Source: Ulota crispa
Taxonomy: Eukaryota; Streptophyta; Bryopsida; Orthotrichales; Orthotrichaceae
Reading direction: 5' to 3'
Assembly (NCBI GenBank): GCA_963920765.1
Contig: OY987251.1
Location: 11,597,219-11,661,218, forward strand
DNA length: 64,000 nucleotides
Shown here: piece after piece, positions 47,853 through 58,841 of the stretch
How the letters are laid out: each line of letters begins with the position of its first letter
Numbering within the stretch: the stretch's first letter is position 1
Notes under the pieces: generated by a model
What the model was told of the DNA's origin: nothing
The model's database searches: none
The model's input: the letters and a program-made list of their open reading frames with translations, nothing else
Made by a program: the position numbers and the translations under genes

Positions 47853-48538
47853 GTTATGGGATATGGGTGCTTCCAATTTACACTAAATACTTTGCATTTA
47901 GGTTGCTTTAACAATCAAGTTGTCTTACCTTGCAAATTTACTTCATGAATCATCACTTGGCCACTTGAAGGCACATGCAACTACCTTTATATACCAAGAA
48001 ATCACATGATTTGCATCTGGGACAACACTAGTTTGTGATTCTACAACCTTCTTTGTTGTTGCCAAGCCTTTTAAAATTTGTTTTTTGCAATAATAATTGA
48101 TGAAAATTATTGTAGTGCCAACAAGTATTTATACTCTAAAAAATGTCAAGGAATTAATGTAGGGCAAACAAAACACAATAATTTAGCATACACTAAATAG
48201 TGCATTTAGGTTGCCCAGTACTAATTTCTTGATATATTACATTATGTAAATGCTTATTGATACTAGTAACTTTCATCAATAATCATTGCAATGAACAAAT
48301 TTTAAAAGACTTGACAACATCAACAAAGTTATAAAAAAATAAAAAAAAACTAGCAATGTCCAAGTTGTAAACCATGTGAAAAATCCTAATATCTAAGGAG
48401 TTGCAAGCATCTCCAAGTGGCCAAGCAATGATTCATGGGGTAGTTTCTTAAGGTAAAACAAACCTAATTGTAAAGGCAACCTAAATGCGGTATTTAGTGT
48501 AGTTTCAAATTGTAATTGGGGTTTTCCCATTTCAACCG
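47853..48538. other. Unassigned AT-rich inverted-repeat region
   Basis: AATTTACACTAAATACTTTG/CATTTAGGTTGCC near 47876-47906 pairs loosely with GGCAACCTAAATGCGGTATTTAGTG near 48475-48500, so 47876-48515 is probably one inverted-repeat element of about 640 bases. No gene. Confidence 0.5.
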
Positions 48539-49024
48539 GCTGACTTTGTATTGATAGCCAGTTGCCCAGTTCTCCCAGATCATTGGCCCCAATTCAATTT
48601 CAAGCCGCTACAGCTTCCATGCAGGAAGTTTTGAAACAGGCAAAGAGGGGGGGAACACAACTGGACACGTGTCGCTCCAGGAGTGGTGCAAGTTTCCTCA
48701 TTCATGGCTCTGTCCAAAATCCTACCATAAACCTTACCATAAACCCTACTAGGCTGTGTGTATCACTGTAGGAAACCCTAGCAAGACAAGAAGTTGGGGG
48801 CCAAGGGGATGAGTCCAACTTTGCAAACTCAAGTACCGTAGAGGATTCATGATAGTTCAGGACAGAGCACTGCAGTGCTCACAAATGCGACAACCTTTCG
48901 CAGAATTTCTACCGAGTTTTTTATTGCTAGATATTGGTGAGTATCATAGTGTTGGGTTTTTGATTTTTAGCTCATTTACCAATATTTTCTTTCTTACAGG
49001 TTTGAGCCAATCGTGAACATCATA
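48539..49024 (+). promoter_or_regulatory. Possible gene-start fragment (GC-richer, G-box, intron-like signals)
   Basis: GC-richer than both neighbours. Contains the palindrome GACACGTGTC (G-box/ABRE type) at 48664, two CATAAACC repeats, AAACCCTAG at about 48771, and a candidate intron 48937-48999 with donor GTGAGT and acceptor TTTCTTTCTTACAG. The 69-codon frame 48562-48771 shows no family. It could be a relic promoter and first exon cut off by the following TTAA elements. Confidence 0.3.
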
Positions 49025-49028
49025 TTAA

Positions 49029-50035
49029 CTCCTTAACCCCAAAACGACCCTGGAATTTCCTGAGCTTCTAATCTGCTCTGATTTTAACAAAAAGTCAACA
49101 TTTAGATAAGTTGTATCAATTATTTTTGAATTGTAACCGTGTAAAATCAAACTAGACATGTTAGAGATCACATTAGAAAAGAAAACATAACAATACCTCT
49201 TATGGATTGAAAGATTATAATGTTTTACTATGAGAGTGTTAAAATTGTGAAAGTGATTTGAAGTCTTTCAATCTTCTTTTTACATGGAAATATTTAAAAG
49301 TTGGTCACCAAAAAAATATGAGGTCAATTAACATGCATAACCCCAATCAATTTATGACTTCTCAAAATCTACTCTACAAATTTTTTGAATGAATTTCTAA
49401 TGCAATGTTTTTCTCTAAGGTCTAGTATATTTGAGGCTCATTTTCAAGAGCCCTCAACACTACATAAAGTCAAGATTGCAATGGATACTCATGCACAAAA
49501 TCTTGAATAGAAAAATAATAAACAATTATTTGCAAAATCAGATTCATGAAGCTAAAACTAAACTTCAAAAAGAATTTTTCAAAAAAACAAACTACTCAAA
49601 ATAGTAATTTGGTAAGGTTTCATTTAACCTCAAAAATTGGTTGAGGACATATTCTGTCCTCAAGGTCATTTTGGGGTTAAATGCCAAAGGGGGGACTTTT
49701 TTTTGTCCCTCATATAAAAATAAAAATAAAAATTTGTAGGTTTAAAAAAGTTTATTTGATTTTTTTAGAAGAGATCTTAGATACATGGTTCATCTTGGAA
49801 GGCAAAAAATAACCTCACCAAATACGCTCATTTTATTAGGTAACCCAAATTGTGAGAAGATTCACAAACATGGTGTTGGATCCCATGATACCTTTTTGCA
49901 ATGTTCATGAAGGTAGCATGTACTGTTGACTTTGGCAACTTTTGAAAATAGTAGGATAATGTGTGGGCACTTTGTCACACCAGTGTAGAGCTAATGTAGA
50001 GGGGAATTCACTCTAACCAGCCTAGCATTTAGGGG
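49029..50035. mobile_element. TTAA element family A3 with A2 nested in its terminus
   Basis: TTAA at 49025-49028 and 50036-50039. Ends CTCCTTAAATGCC (split by the insertion after CTCCTTAA) and CCCCTAAATGCTAGGC. Without the nested element it is about 363 bases, like other A3 copies. Confidence 0.8.
49037..49676. mobile_element. TTAA-flanked element, family A2, copy 4, nested
   Basis: TTAA at 49033-49036 and 49677-49680. Ends CCCCAAAACGACCCTGG and CCCCAAAATGACCTTGAGG. Interior as other A2 copies. The target was a TTAA within the A3 inverted repeat itself. Confidence 0.88.
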
Positions 50036-50038
50036 TTA

Positions 50039-50579
50039 AGAGCATCTCACCAGTCCTGGCTCTTTCAAAGTTTCCATCTATTTCTAAAGGCCCCTCAAGC
50101 TCCTTGATCTCCACCCATGCTTTTCAAAAAAGTGGTCTTGCACTTCAACATATCCCATAAATAATCATCTAACCACTTTTCAAAGAAAGTAAAGGATAAA
50201 GTTCACTAAACCTAAAATGAATACTAATGAATAGTGTCTTAACCCTTGAATGGCCCGAAAGCCCTTCACGGCTATATGTATGGTTGTATGTACAAACGTA
50301 TTTGAGTTACTATGAGGGCTTCCAAATTTTTTTATGCACCCACCATCATACAACCCTTTAATATATATGGTTGTAAAACTTAATTTCTAGCTGATTCAAA
50401 CTTCTAAATAATGGTTGCAACTATCTTTGGTACTGTATCTCCAAAATCCAAGGACCCTTCAGGGGTTAAGGGGCCCTTGCTAGAAATGGTAAGACAAAAT
50501 ATCTTGAGAAGATTTTGAGAGTAACCTCAGCAATTTTCATCCATTTTGAGCCTATTTGAAGCACCGGTGGGGATGCCCT
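50039..50579. mobile_element. Tourist/Harbinger-like element with nested TTAA element
   Basis: Ends AGAGCATCTCACCAGTCC and AGGGCATCCCCACCGGTG. Without the nested 223-base element it is about 314 bases. Its left end touches the TTAA of the preceding element. Confidence 0.6.
50243..50465. mobile_element. TTAA-flanked element, 223 bases
   Basis: TTAA at 50239-50242 and 50466-50469. Ends CCCTTGAATGGCCCGAAAG and CCCCTGAAGGGTCCTTGG. Interior unlike A, A2 or A3. Confidence 0.78.
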
Positions 50580-50742
50580 ACAGATCACTACAAACAAATT
50601 TGATATTTGAAAGTACAATTTTTTTGGCAGCAGAGAACTAAAAGCCAGCGGAATAAACGTCATTTTGCCTTGTTTTATGACTTGTTTCTCAATTAACGCT
50701 AAGTTAGCATCACTCTTCTACAGTGTTCTCAAATGCAGCTAA

Positions 50743-50865
50743 GGATGTGTTCACACGTGATGTGAGAAATGGTATTTGCAATATGAATGTAGTCTAAAGA
50801 TATGTCCAAATGCACCTAATTTTTCTTTGCTACTACCACTCTTAACACCAAGTGTGAACATATCC
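50743..50865. mobile_element. MITE family B, copy 3, shortest
   Basis: TAA at 50740-50742 and 50866-50868. Ends GGATGTGTTCACACGTGATG and GGATATGTTCACACTTGGTG. 123 bases, uninterrupted; useful as the empty-site reference for the other B copies. Confidence 0.85.
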
Positions 50866-51051
50866 TAAGTCTAATAAGAGTTTATCAAAAGTGATCTCAT
50901 ACCTGCAAGTTATTGTTTGGGAATGGTAGATTTGAAGCTTGTAGGTAGTGTTTTTTTATCAAGCAACTTGAAACGCTTAACATGAAAATCAAAGAATGAG
51001 AGCAACTTGCTTCTCTTTGTCTCTTTGTCTCTTTTCTTTTTATTCATTTAA

Positions 51052-51292
51052 CCCCTGAGCGCCTAGCCCATATCCATCAAAATCTAGACCCACTCACACT
51101 CAATCCAACTAAAATTTCATCACAAACAAGATCCATAAAATCTAACCTTATTGAATGGTAGGTGAGACAAGCTCCAAAGTATAAGGAAAAAGACAAATGA
51201 TTTGACTGTACCAATAGAAAGATTATAACAAGTCAAACAAAAACTTTTTCATTTTTGAGCTCCCCATTTTGAGGTCCTGGGGCGCTCACGGG
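51052..51292. mobile_element. TTAA-type element, 241 bases
   Basis: TTAA at 51048-51051, right flank TAAA. Ends CCCCTGAGCGCCTAGCCC and CCCGTGAGCGCCCCAGG, again matched to each other. Confidence 0.78.
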
Positions 51293-51443
51293 TAAATCAT
51301 CAAAATTTAATTTTACGATGTTTAAATTTTTTCATTGATTTGATTTAGAGGGAGATAGATAGCCAAAAGTGAACAGTAAGGTGAAGCCACTTATTTTTAC
51401 ATTCATGTATATTTTGCAAAGAAATCTGAGATTCATCTTAATC

Positions 51444-51640
51444 CTTCAATGTTTGAGCGCGTCGCTCTAATCAATATATTACGAATTACTTTTTTTTTAA
51501 TTTTAAATTGATTCACACTTTTACTACATTTGAGATTAACAAAGAAGTTGGAATATAGATCAATGCAATTCTAATGAGCTATTCAAAATCCCCAATTAAA
51601 ACTTCTTGTTGGTAGCAAATGCCAATAATACTCTCGGGGG
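51444..51640. mobile_element. Degraded relative of the 234-base TTAA element
   Basis: TTAA at 51440-51443 precedes TCCTTCAATGTTTGAGC. Interior (ACTTTTACTACATTTGAGAT, GTTGGTAGCAAATGCCA) is the reverse complement of 44141-44374. The right end is not recognisable. Confidence 0.6.
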
Positions 51641-51644
51641 GTCA

Positions 51645-52970
51645 CACCCCTTTACAATTGGATACCACCTGCAATAATGGGGTAATTAAATGAGGGGTAC
51701 TTAGATTCTTTAAGGTAATTTTTACCTCCCTTTTTTTAGATAAAAAGCTGCTTTAGTGTATTTTGGGGCACCCTATGCTTATTTCTAAATGGTTATATGA
51801 CCTAATTTTTCAAACCCTATTTTTTTTACAAATACAAAAGTATCATAAGAAAAAATCATGTGTATACAATGAGTTTATAAAAGACTTTGGCCCGCAAGAA
51901 AATAGCATAAGAATTCAACACATAGCAAGTCCCTAAAACCATACTTACAAGGCAACCTTCCTAATCCCTAACTCATTCCTAAAAATTCAGGTTACCCTCA
52001 ACCACATGCATACTCAAGAAAAGGCAAATGATGAGTTTTGAAGCACTGAACTCCAAAATGGAATAAAAAAGAAAGAAAGAAAATCGAGCAAAGGACAGCA
52101 GGTAAGTCTAAGCATGAACCCAAGCTCTTATAGTCAAGAACTGCAAAAAGTACTGAGTGGTAATGCTGACGTCCACCACCGTCGTTGGCGGTTGAAGATA
52201 AGAAATCCAACCCTGAATGTGCCAACAAAGAAAACAAATCCATCCCTGAACGCAAATTCTACAAAGCTCACACTTCCGCGCTTGCAAATATAGCACTGTG
52301 ACAAAAATTATGTAAGGAGGATGAGAAGTTTCAATTGTACAGCACCCTCGCCACTTTCAGCTCACTCAGATAATCCGAGGGGATAAGAATTGCAAACATC
52401 AAGAAAACAATCTCAAATATGAAAATCCTAAGTGCCAGCAAGAGCAATGGTAAGCTTAGCATAACATGTAAAGAAGCTAGCGTATAAAGAATCCAATGTG
52501 CTTGCTAGTACAAACCCTACTCTTGAGATTCTACAACAATGCCAGCCTTTACCAACACGCTTGACCCTTCTTGAATTATCCTTCAACCTGTTGCTAAACC
52601 CTACACCATTACAATCCAAAACCTAAACAAAAAAAACCATTTTTCATCCATGTTGCTCATGAACTCTAAACCCTACACTCATCCTACTAAACTCTTTTAG
52701 GATAATTCTATTATTCCCACCATATTTTTTTCCTACAATATTCTAAAATGGAGCATTATACACCACCCTATTTTACATATAATGAAGCAAGACATATTTT
52801 TCCAATGCTATGTTAAATATAAAAAAGATATAAAATTGATCTCCAATGAATAAAATTGACCCTATTTTTTATCTCACGTAGTTTACTAAAAAATTGGAGA
52901 GTGACCCCCCTGAGATAATACTGCAGCCTATATACTATGCCCTATGGTTGTTTAAGAATCTTGTGTTCTA
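51645..52970. other. Unassigned, partly GC-richer, telo-box-like motifs
   Basis: 51990-52640 is GC-richer than its surroundings and has overlapping minus frames (51998-52296, 52428-52619) without a recognisable family. Three AAACCCTA motifs lie at about 52512, 52595 and 52669. No repeat partner in the window. Could be unique intergenic or decayed gene sequence. Confidence 0.35.
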
Positions 52971-53369
52971 AAGTAGGTAGCTCAAATTACATCCCCTTGC
53001 AGATAATGCGTCCCATAGGTAGCCCAAGAATGGATGTGAGGTGGTTCTTGAATGGACCCTCCTTCATCTTAAAAGAAAAGGCGTTTTTTATTGCAAGAGT
53101 CAATCACACTCCTTGATTTCATCTCATCACTTTATAAGTTGCAAGGGGACGGTTTATGGGAGACCTAGAATAACAAATAGGTGCCTACTATAAAAAACTT
53201 GGAAATTCATCAACAGTTCAATAATGCTTCAAAAAGTAAATAAAGAATTGTGTTACATTGAGCATCTATTTCTCTTTGTCTGAAAATAAGACAGAAAAAT
53301 CTTGAAGTCTTGAAAGGCCAAGAAAAAGCAAATTAGCACATAAACTGTCACTTTTCAAGCTACCTACCT
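52971..53369. mobile_element. TA-flanked MITE family F, copy 2
   Basis: TA at 52969-52970 and 53370-53371. Ends AAGTAGGTAGCTCAAATT and AGGTAGGTAGCTTGAAAAG. Shares AAGAATGGATGTGAGGTGGT with 27603-27997. Directly abuts family B copy 4. Confidence 0.82.
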
Positions 53370-53371
53370 TA

Positions 53372-53715
53372 GCGTATGTTCACACTTGGTGTTAAGAGTG
53401 GTATTAGCAAAGGAAAATTAAGGTAGGTACACACAATGGCGTGGGTGTACCCAATGCCACTCACATGTCAGTCCGCATTTCATTTCAAATTGAAGATGTA
53501 GGCCATCCATAAATGACTTACCTTCTGAGACTCAAAAGGTAAACCATCTACGGATGCCCTAGATTTTCAATTTGAAATGAAATACAAACTGACATATGAG
53601 TAGCATTGGGTACACCCTCACCATTAGGTGTACCTACCTTAGATGTATTTGGACACACCTTTACACTACATTTGTATGACTAATACCCCTCCTAACACCA
53701 AGCGTGAACATACGC
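53372..53715. mobile_element. MITE family B, copy 4, with nested MITE
   Basis: TTA at 53369-53371 and 53716-53718. Ends GCGTATGTTCACACTTGGTG and GCGTATGTTCACGCTTGGTG. Interrupted at 53421-53639. Confidence 0.85.
53421..53639. mobile_element. TA-flanked AGGTAGGTACAC MITE nested in B
   Basis: TA at 53419-53420 and 53640-53641. Ends AGGTAGGTACAC perfectly inverted; arms continue through GGGTGTACCCAATGC/GCATTGGGTACACCC and CATTTCATTTCAAATTGAAG. Other B copies read straight through as AAAATAGATG. Confidence 0.85.
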
Positions 53716-53718
53716 TTA

Positions 53719-54144
53719 GGGTAAATCTGGTGATTCCATCGTGTATTTATAAGAAAGACGGGACTTGAACTAGCCTAACAATTTCTCAAAATTTAGCTCA
53801 TTTGATAAATCAGAGGTGATATCTGACTACTTTGCCCCCAGAAAAAGGGGCCTGGAGTAAGAGGGGCTGATCTTCAGAGTAGATTTTCCAGGACTGACTG
53901 AGAGATTTCTGCAGGGCAGCCTTCTTTCTCCTCGAATGGGGAAAACGAGACGGACAGCATCACAGCAGCTTTCCAATGCTTTCCAATCAGCGTCCCAGGA
54001 GATTTTCAACTCAACTAAGCTTATGTGATTCCCCCTCTTCAAGAAAGTGCTTTGGCCCTCGGGTATTGTGCTAAGTCAACCAACTCACGCTTGTTGTCGG
54101 TTTCAGGCTTTTCAGGGCCGCTTCACACTAAGGCAGAAGCACCT
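53719..54144. other. Unassigned GC-richer segment
   Basis: Plus strand has a 55-codon open stretch ending at 54028 containing MGKTRRTASQQLSNAFQ, and the minus strand has 53827-54042. Neither has splice context or a recognisable family. Possible gene fragment. Confidence 0.3.
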
Positions 54145-54510
54145 TACAGCATCTCCTGCATCACGTTTAAAGAAGCGCATGGAAACTAGGTTTGGAGGGG
54201 ATAGGAGCAGCAAGTAGCGCAACACAGTGTGAAATTCCCCTGCACTCCAGAAGGTTTGAGGGCCTGCACCTGCATTGCAACAAATCACAAGGTACGCCTG
54301 GCGTTGCAGCGTGAATAGTGCTTGATAGGGACCGTGAAGGGAGCCTGGAGAAAGCTCAAATTTGACATGAAAGTGGCCAAGCCTAAAAGGCCCCGCTCCT
54401 GCACATCGACAAGTACCGTGCCGTTGGAGACTTGAACCGCAAAAGCTGTTAGCCTGTTACGGGTTGAACGCAAAACAGCTTTTTTAACGTGCTGCAGGAG
54501 ATGCTTTTAT
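54145..54510. mobile_element. GC-rich inverted-repeat element
   Basis: ACAGCATCTCCTGCATCACG at the left and, inverted, AGCATCTCCTGCAGCACG at the right, continuing as GTTTAAAGAAGC / GTTAAAAAAGCTG. Interior GC-rich and unlike the surroundings. Superfamily unknown. Confidence 0.65.
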
Positions 54511-54837
54511 ATGGACACTATTGTGAAATCAATTCAAGAGGAAGGCACACGGAGACTTTGAAATCAAATTTTGGTTTGCAAATGGGCACAGATGGGCAAA
54601 AAATTGTCCTCATATTATTTTGCAGTTTTATGAATAAAAATAAGGATTTTTGAAGACGAGGTCGTAAATATACCTATTGTGGCCCCTAGGCTTGCTCTAA
54701 ACCGGTCATGAACCTTGGGAAAACAAATAGGGAAGACCAAATGAGTGAACATGAGAGTTTAAGATAAAAGCACTTTTATTAATGCTTAAAATAGTCACCG
54801 CAACTTGAATACGGAACAACACTTATCACATTTGCCT

Positions 54838-54947
54838 GCAACAAGGGTTCAACTTGCATGCAACGAGGGATTGATTTGCGTGCAACTGGGATTTGATTTG
54901 CATACAACGGGGGTTTGATTTGCATGCAACAAGGGTTTGCTTTGGGG
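54838..54947. repeat. 22-base tandem repeat, five copies
   Basis: Unit of the form GCAACAAGGGTTTGATTTGCAT, with 2-5 changes per copy. Ends in the middle of a unit at about 54947. Confidence 0.88.
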
Positions 54948-55003
54948 AAATTTTAGGAGTCCAAAAACGGGTAGTGTCCATATTAGGTGCTTCTACCTTA
55001 TAG

Positions 55004-56366
55004 CCAACCAAGTCTAGAGGCCATGGGATTGAGTGGCCAAAATTTGTTGAGAGGTCAAAAAAATGGGCTAAAAGTAGGCAATAAAAAATATAATTTTTGA
55101 CACTTTTGGTTGTTCTTAGGCTTGGTTCAAACTAGCAATTAGACAAAGCACAAAAAGTGGCACCTTGTCTGGTCTTTTGTCCTCTAGGAGCACTTCCACG
55201 TCATCCAATTTGGTTGGGAGTGCCGTCCAATTCACTAAACCAAGCCAAAGGATGAGTGTTCATCTATTAAACAAGTTTGGAGCCACCGTAATTGCAAGCT
55301 CCAAAACTTCACTATCTTGTTTGCTGACATGGCGATATTGGTTGGTGACTTGGCAAGTTGAAGTACTAAACAAACCTTAAGTGTGAACACTTCAACGAAT
55401 AGAACTAATGTTTCAACCAATGACATTTGAGATAATTTCATCAAGTTGCCTAGTCTAAATTGAGCCTTAGTGTGAAGCCTTTCAAGGCCAAACCCTCGGT
55501 AATGAACTTCCATGGCCTCTCAACTTGATTGCTCGGGGAGATCACTTAGTGTATTTCTAGTATACCACGTGCGGCTAAGTGATCTTTTGACCCCCTATTT
55601 ACATTTTAGTATTCTATAATTTTAGCTTACAATTTTGAACATTTTTTAATCAAGACAATAGGATTCTATTGCCAAAATCTTCAATCCAAATAATATATTA
55701 AATGATTTCTAGAGAAGGTTGAAAAATGAACTAAAATGGCATATTTTTCAACTCAAATGTTTATAGAGAACACATTTAGACAACAATTGCATCAATATTC
55801 AAGAACTATAAACTTCTAATAGAGCCTCATTTTTGAGAATTTTTTAAATAATTTTTAAACAATTTTATCATATATAATATAAGGGTCCAAAAGTTATTTT
55901 CAGCTTCACAATGTATCCTTCTACTTTAAAATTTTGTAACTAATTATAATCAACAAGCAAAAACATCAATAATTCAAAACATAAACTTTCAAAGTAGGAA
56001 AAATTACTCATATTTTTTTCTTTTCCTTTTATTTAAATTTTAGGACATAATATAGAGGGGTCAAAATCTTTACCACACATGGGTTGTAGAAATGACAAGA
56101 GTGACCTCCCCAAGCTTGATTGGCCATAATGTGAAGCTTTGAAAGGCCATGGCCAAAGTCCAAAGTCTAAAGTCATAATAATTATAAGACCTTCCAAATC
56201 TAATACCTTGATCTTGCTGGTTTTTTAATTATTTCATAGAAAAAAATTGACGACCTCTTAACCATAGTTTGGGTCTTCATTTTTGCTTGACCCAATACTT
56301 TTCTTGAGAGGCCATCATTTTGGATGAAAGAGTGATGTCATGGAGGGTACAAGGACAATAAAGAAA
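55004..56366. other. Unassigned; short inverted repeat only
   Basis: AGATCACTTAG at 55539-55549 pairs with CTAAGTGATCT at 55575-55585; flanking sequence continues to about 56110 where GACCTCCCCAAGCTTGATTGG resembles the inverse of CCTCTCAACTTGATTGCTCGGGG near 55516, suggesting an element of about 620 bases. Frames 55165-55380 and 55235-55513 are opposed and unsupported. Confidence 0.35.
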
Positions 56367-56779
56367 GGGAATTGATATGTGCACACTGAGGGGTTGATAT
56401 TTGCACACTCCCCTGGAGATAAATTGTAGATTTCTACCATCAAAAATTTGAATTTGAGAATTTTGAATTCAAACTTAGATTTAGAGACCATGTCTTACTC
56501 TAGAGCCGTGAAAAAAAGTTGTAATTAAATAACACTTAGTGAAAAAGCTTAGTTAGTGGAAAGTGTTACTTTTACTTTTGTTTGTAAAAAATATAAACTT
56601 TTTCATTGGTTGTTGTTCAATTGCAAACTTTTTAATGGTTCTAGAGTAAACCATGGTCTCTAAGTCCAAATTTGAATTCAAAAATTCTCAAATTCAAAAT
56701 TTTGATGGTAGAAATCTACAATTTACCTCCCAGGGGGGTGTGCAAATATCAACCCCCGGTGTGCACATATCAATTCCCT
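56367..56779. mobile_element. Foldback MITE family C, copy 2
   Basis: AGGGAATTGATATGTGCACA left, inverted TGCACATATCAATTCCCT right. Near-complete palindrome with TTTCTACCATCAAAAATTTG and its inverse inside. Confidence 0.88.
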
Positions 56780-57106
56780 AAAAGAATACTTTGTAAGATG
56801 GAAAAAAGTTTTTTTCCATATTATTTTTGTGAGAAGTAATCATGAAGACATGGTCAATTATGGGAGGCAAATAACAATAGCACTAAATGCATTTATATTT
56901 TTAGGTAATTTAATTTGTGAGAAGATTCACAAACACAACGTTAGGTTCCTTGCTATTTTTTTTACAATTTTTGTGAGGACAACAGGCATTTGTTGACTTA
57001 TGCAACTTTTGAAAACAATATAAAATTGTGTAGGCATTTGCTGCACCACTATAGCGCTACAACATAGAGTAGACACGGTGACTAGCTTGACATTTAAAAG
57101 TTAAGC
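56773..57106. mobile_element. TTAA-type family A3 copy, degraded ends
   Basis: Interior GGGAGGCAAATAACAATAGC, TTGTGAGAAGATTCACAAAC and TTGTTGACTTATGCAACTTT follow the A3 order. Right end as reverse complement CTTTTAAATGTCAAGC before TTAA at 57101-57104; left end merges with the family C terminus. Confidence 0.6.
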
Positions 57107-58129
57107 TAGTATTTTGTGTTTTCTCATACAACTCTAGTTTAAGATTTTTATAATACTACATGATCCTTGGTAGGATATTAACTTTGCAGCCTACCAACCT
57201 ATTTGGTGGTAAGGATTCACCTTTCCGACATATGAATCTCAAAATTGAAAGAACTTGGTATGTTGGAAGACTTCCAGATGTACACAACCATGTACAAATG
57301 ACAACCAAACATTAGGGGTAGTCACGAAATGTATGAGGTATTCTCTAAGATGAGAGAATGCTGAAGTGGAATTGGAAGTGCGGTTCACAGGGATGGATTT
57401 TACCGAGGTTGGAGAAATTTTTTTCTCCACTGCTGAGGCCACAGAATGGAGTTGGAGAAGTTTTCTTGGGAAACTTTTCACCCATAACCTCTTGTTTTGA
57501 CCATTTTTTACTCTCTTGGTTGCTCCTTGGAGTTGTTCCGCAAAAGTAAATCATTCTCCACTCACAATTCTCTATTGCCCAAAAAGGATGTCACACCCTC
57601 TCCATGGAGAAATATTCGCATTGACTCCTATTTTCACTAAGCCAATTCTCCATCTCCAAGGAAGTTCCAATCTCCAAGAACGCGTGACTACCACTATTGG
57701 TGAGATTACCACTTCTATCATCAAAATCAATGATGCTCACAAGATATTGTTGAAAGTTAAAAATAAATTGTTAGAAACTTTGTAGACTTCTTCCACAAAG
57801 CTTAAGCCTTCATCAACATTGATTCTTTGTCACATGAAGGACCCTTAAGGACAAGATGTATAACAGACTTCAAGTTCCTTATTTGTAACCTATCACAAAC
57901 CGTAGTTTTGATGGCATTTTGAACCCAAAAAAAAAAGTTGTTTGCATCATACATTGCGCATCAGCATAGTTTATACAATGCAAGATACCATAAATCAACA
58001 AACATTTGGTCACAAAATGTTAAAGTGATCAACTTTGGGTGTTATCAACGTATTTTTGGTAAATATGAATTCCAATTTATTTTTGTAGCCTTTTTTCTAG
58101 GATCTCCCTATTTCTAATTACAAAGAGTT
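57107..58129. other. Unassigned, GC-richer around 57240-57790
   Basis: Opposed open frames (57239-57481 and 57345-57554 minus; 57358-57549 and 57516-57785 plus). The last contains RVTTTIGEITTSIIKIND and reaches a stop, but no family is recognised. Possible decayed gene fragment. Confidence 0.3.
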
Positions 58130-58170
58130 GAAAATTACAATCCAAGGATATTTGTGCAATATCTGAAAAA

Positions 58171-58553
58171 AGGGCACTGATATGTGTACCACACCCTTTG
58201 AACTACTGTACCACACCTCCGGGGTAAATTTTAGATTTCTACCATCAAAAAGCTGAATTTGAGAATTTTGAATTCAAATTTGGAGTTAGAGATCATGATT
58301 TAGTCTAGAACCATGAAAAAAGTTGCAATTCAACAACACTTAATGAAAAAGCTTATCTTTTTTTACAAACAAAAGTAAAACTAATATTTTCTCCCTAACT
58401 AAACTTTTTCATTAGGTGTTGTTGAATTGCAACCCTTTTTATGGTTCTAGACAAAATCATGGTCTCTAAGTCCAAATCTGAATTCCAAATTCTCAAATTC
58501 AACTTTTTGATGGTAGAAGTCTAAAACTTACCCCAAGATGTGGTACCACGCCC
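58171..58553. mobile_element. Foldback MITE family C, copy 3
   Basis: AGGGCACTGATATGTGTACC left; the right terminus reads GTGGTACCACGCCCTT. Palindromic interior as in copies 1 and 2 (TTTCTACCATCAAAAAGCTG). Confidence 0.75.
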
Positions 58554-58841
58554 TTGTCATTGTTTTCGTTCACCCTATTTTATAGATTCAAATCCTTTGG
58601 CATTTTATAAAATTAAATCAACATTTTAGTATCTTGGTCACTAATCTTCAATTTTTATGCAATCTCAATCAAGCATACTAGTTTTGAGTTTCAAAAAACC
58701 AAAATCCTATTTTTGGTGAATTATTTTACATGATATTTCTGGTTTTACTTGATAATTGGTTAAAAAAATTTGATGATAGATTTTTGAGATTCAATTGCAT
58801 GGATGCATAGGAATCATCCATACACTCATCTTTTCTTTTAA

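Noticed and set aside
48771-48780. Telomere-like sequence
   Set aside because: Single AAACCCTA-type words only; no tandem array.
57239-57785. Cluster of opposed 60-90-codon frames
   Set aside because: No family, no consistent splice structure; kept only as an unassigned GC-richer segment.
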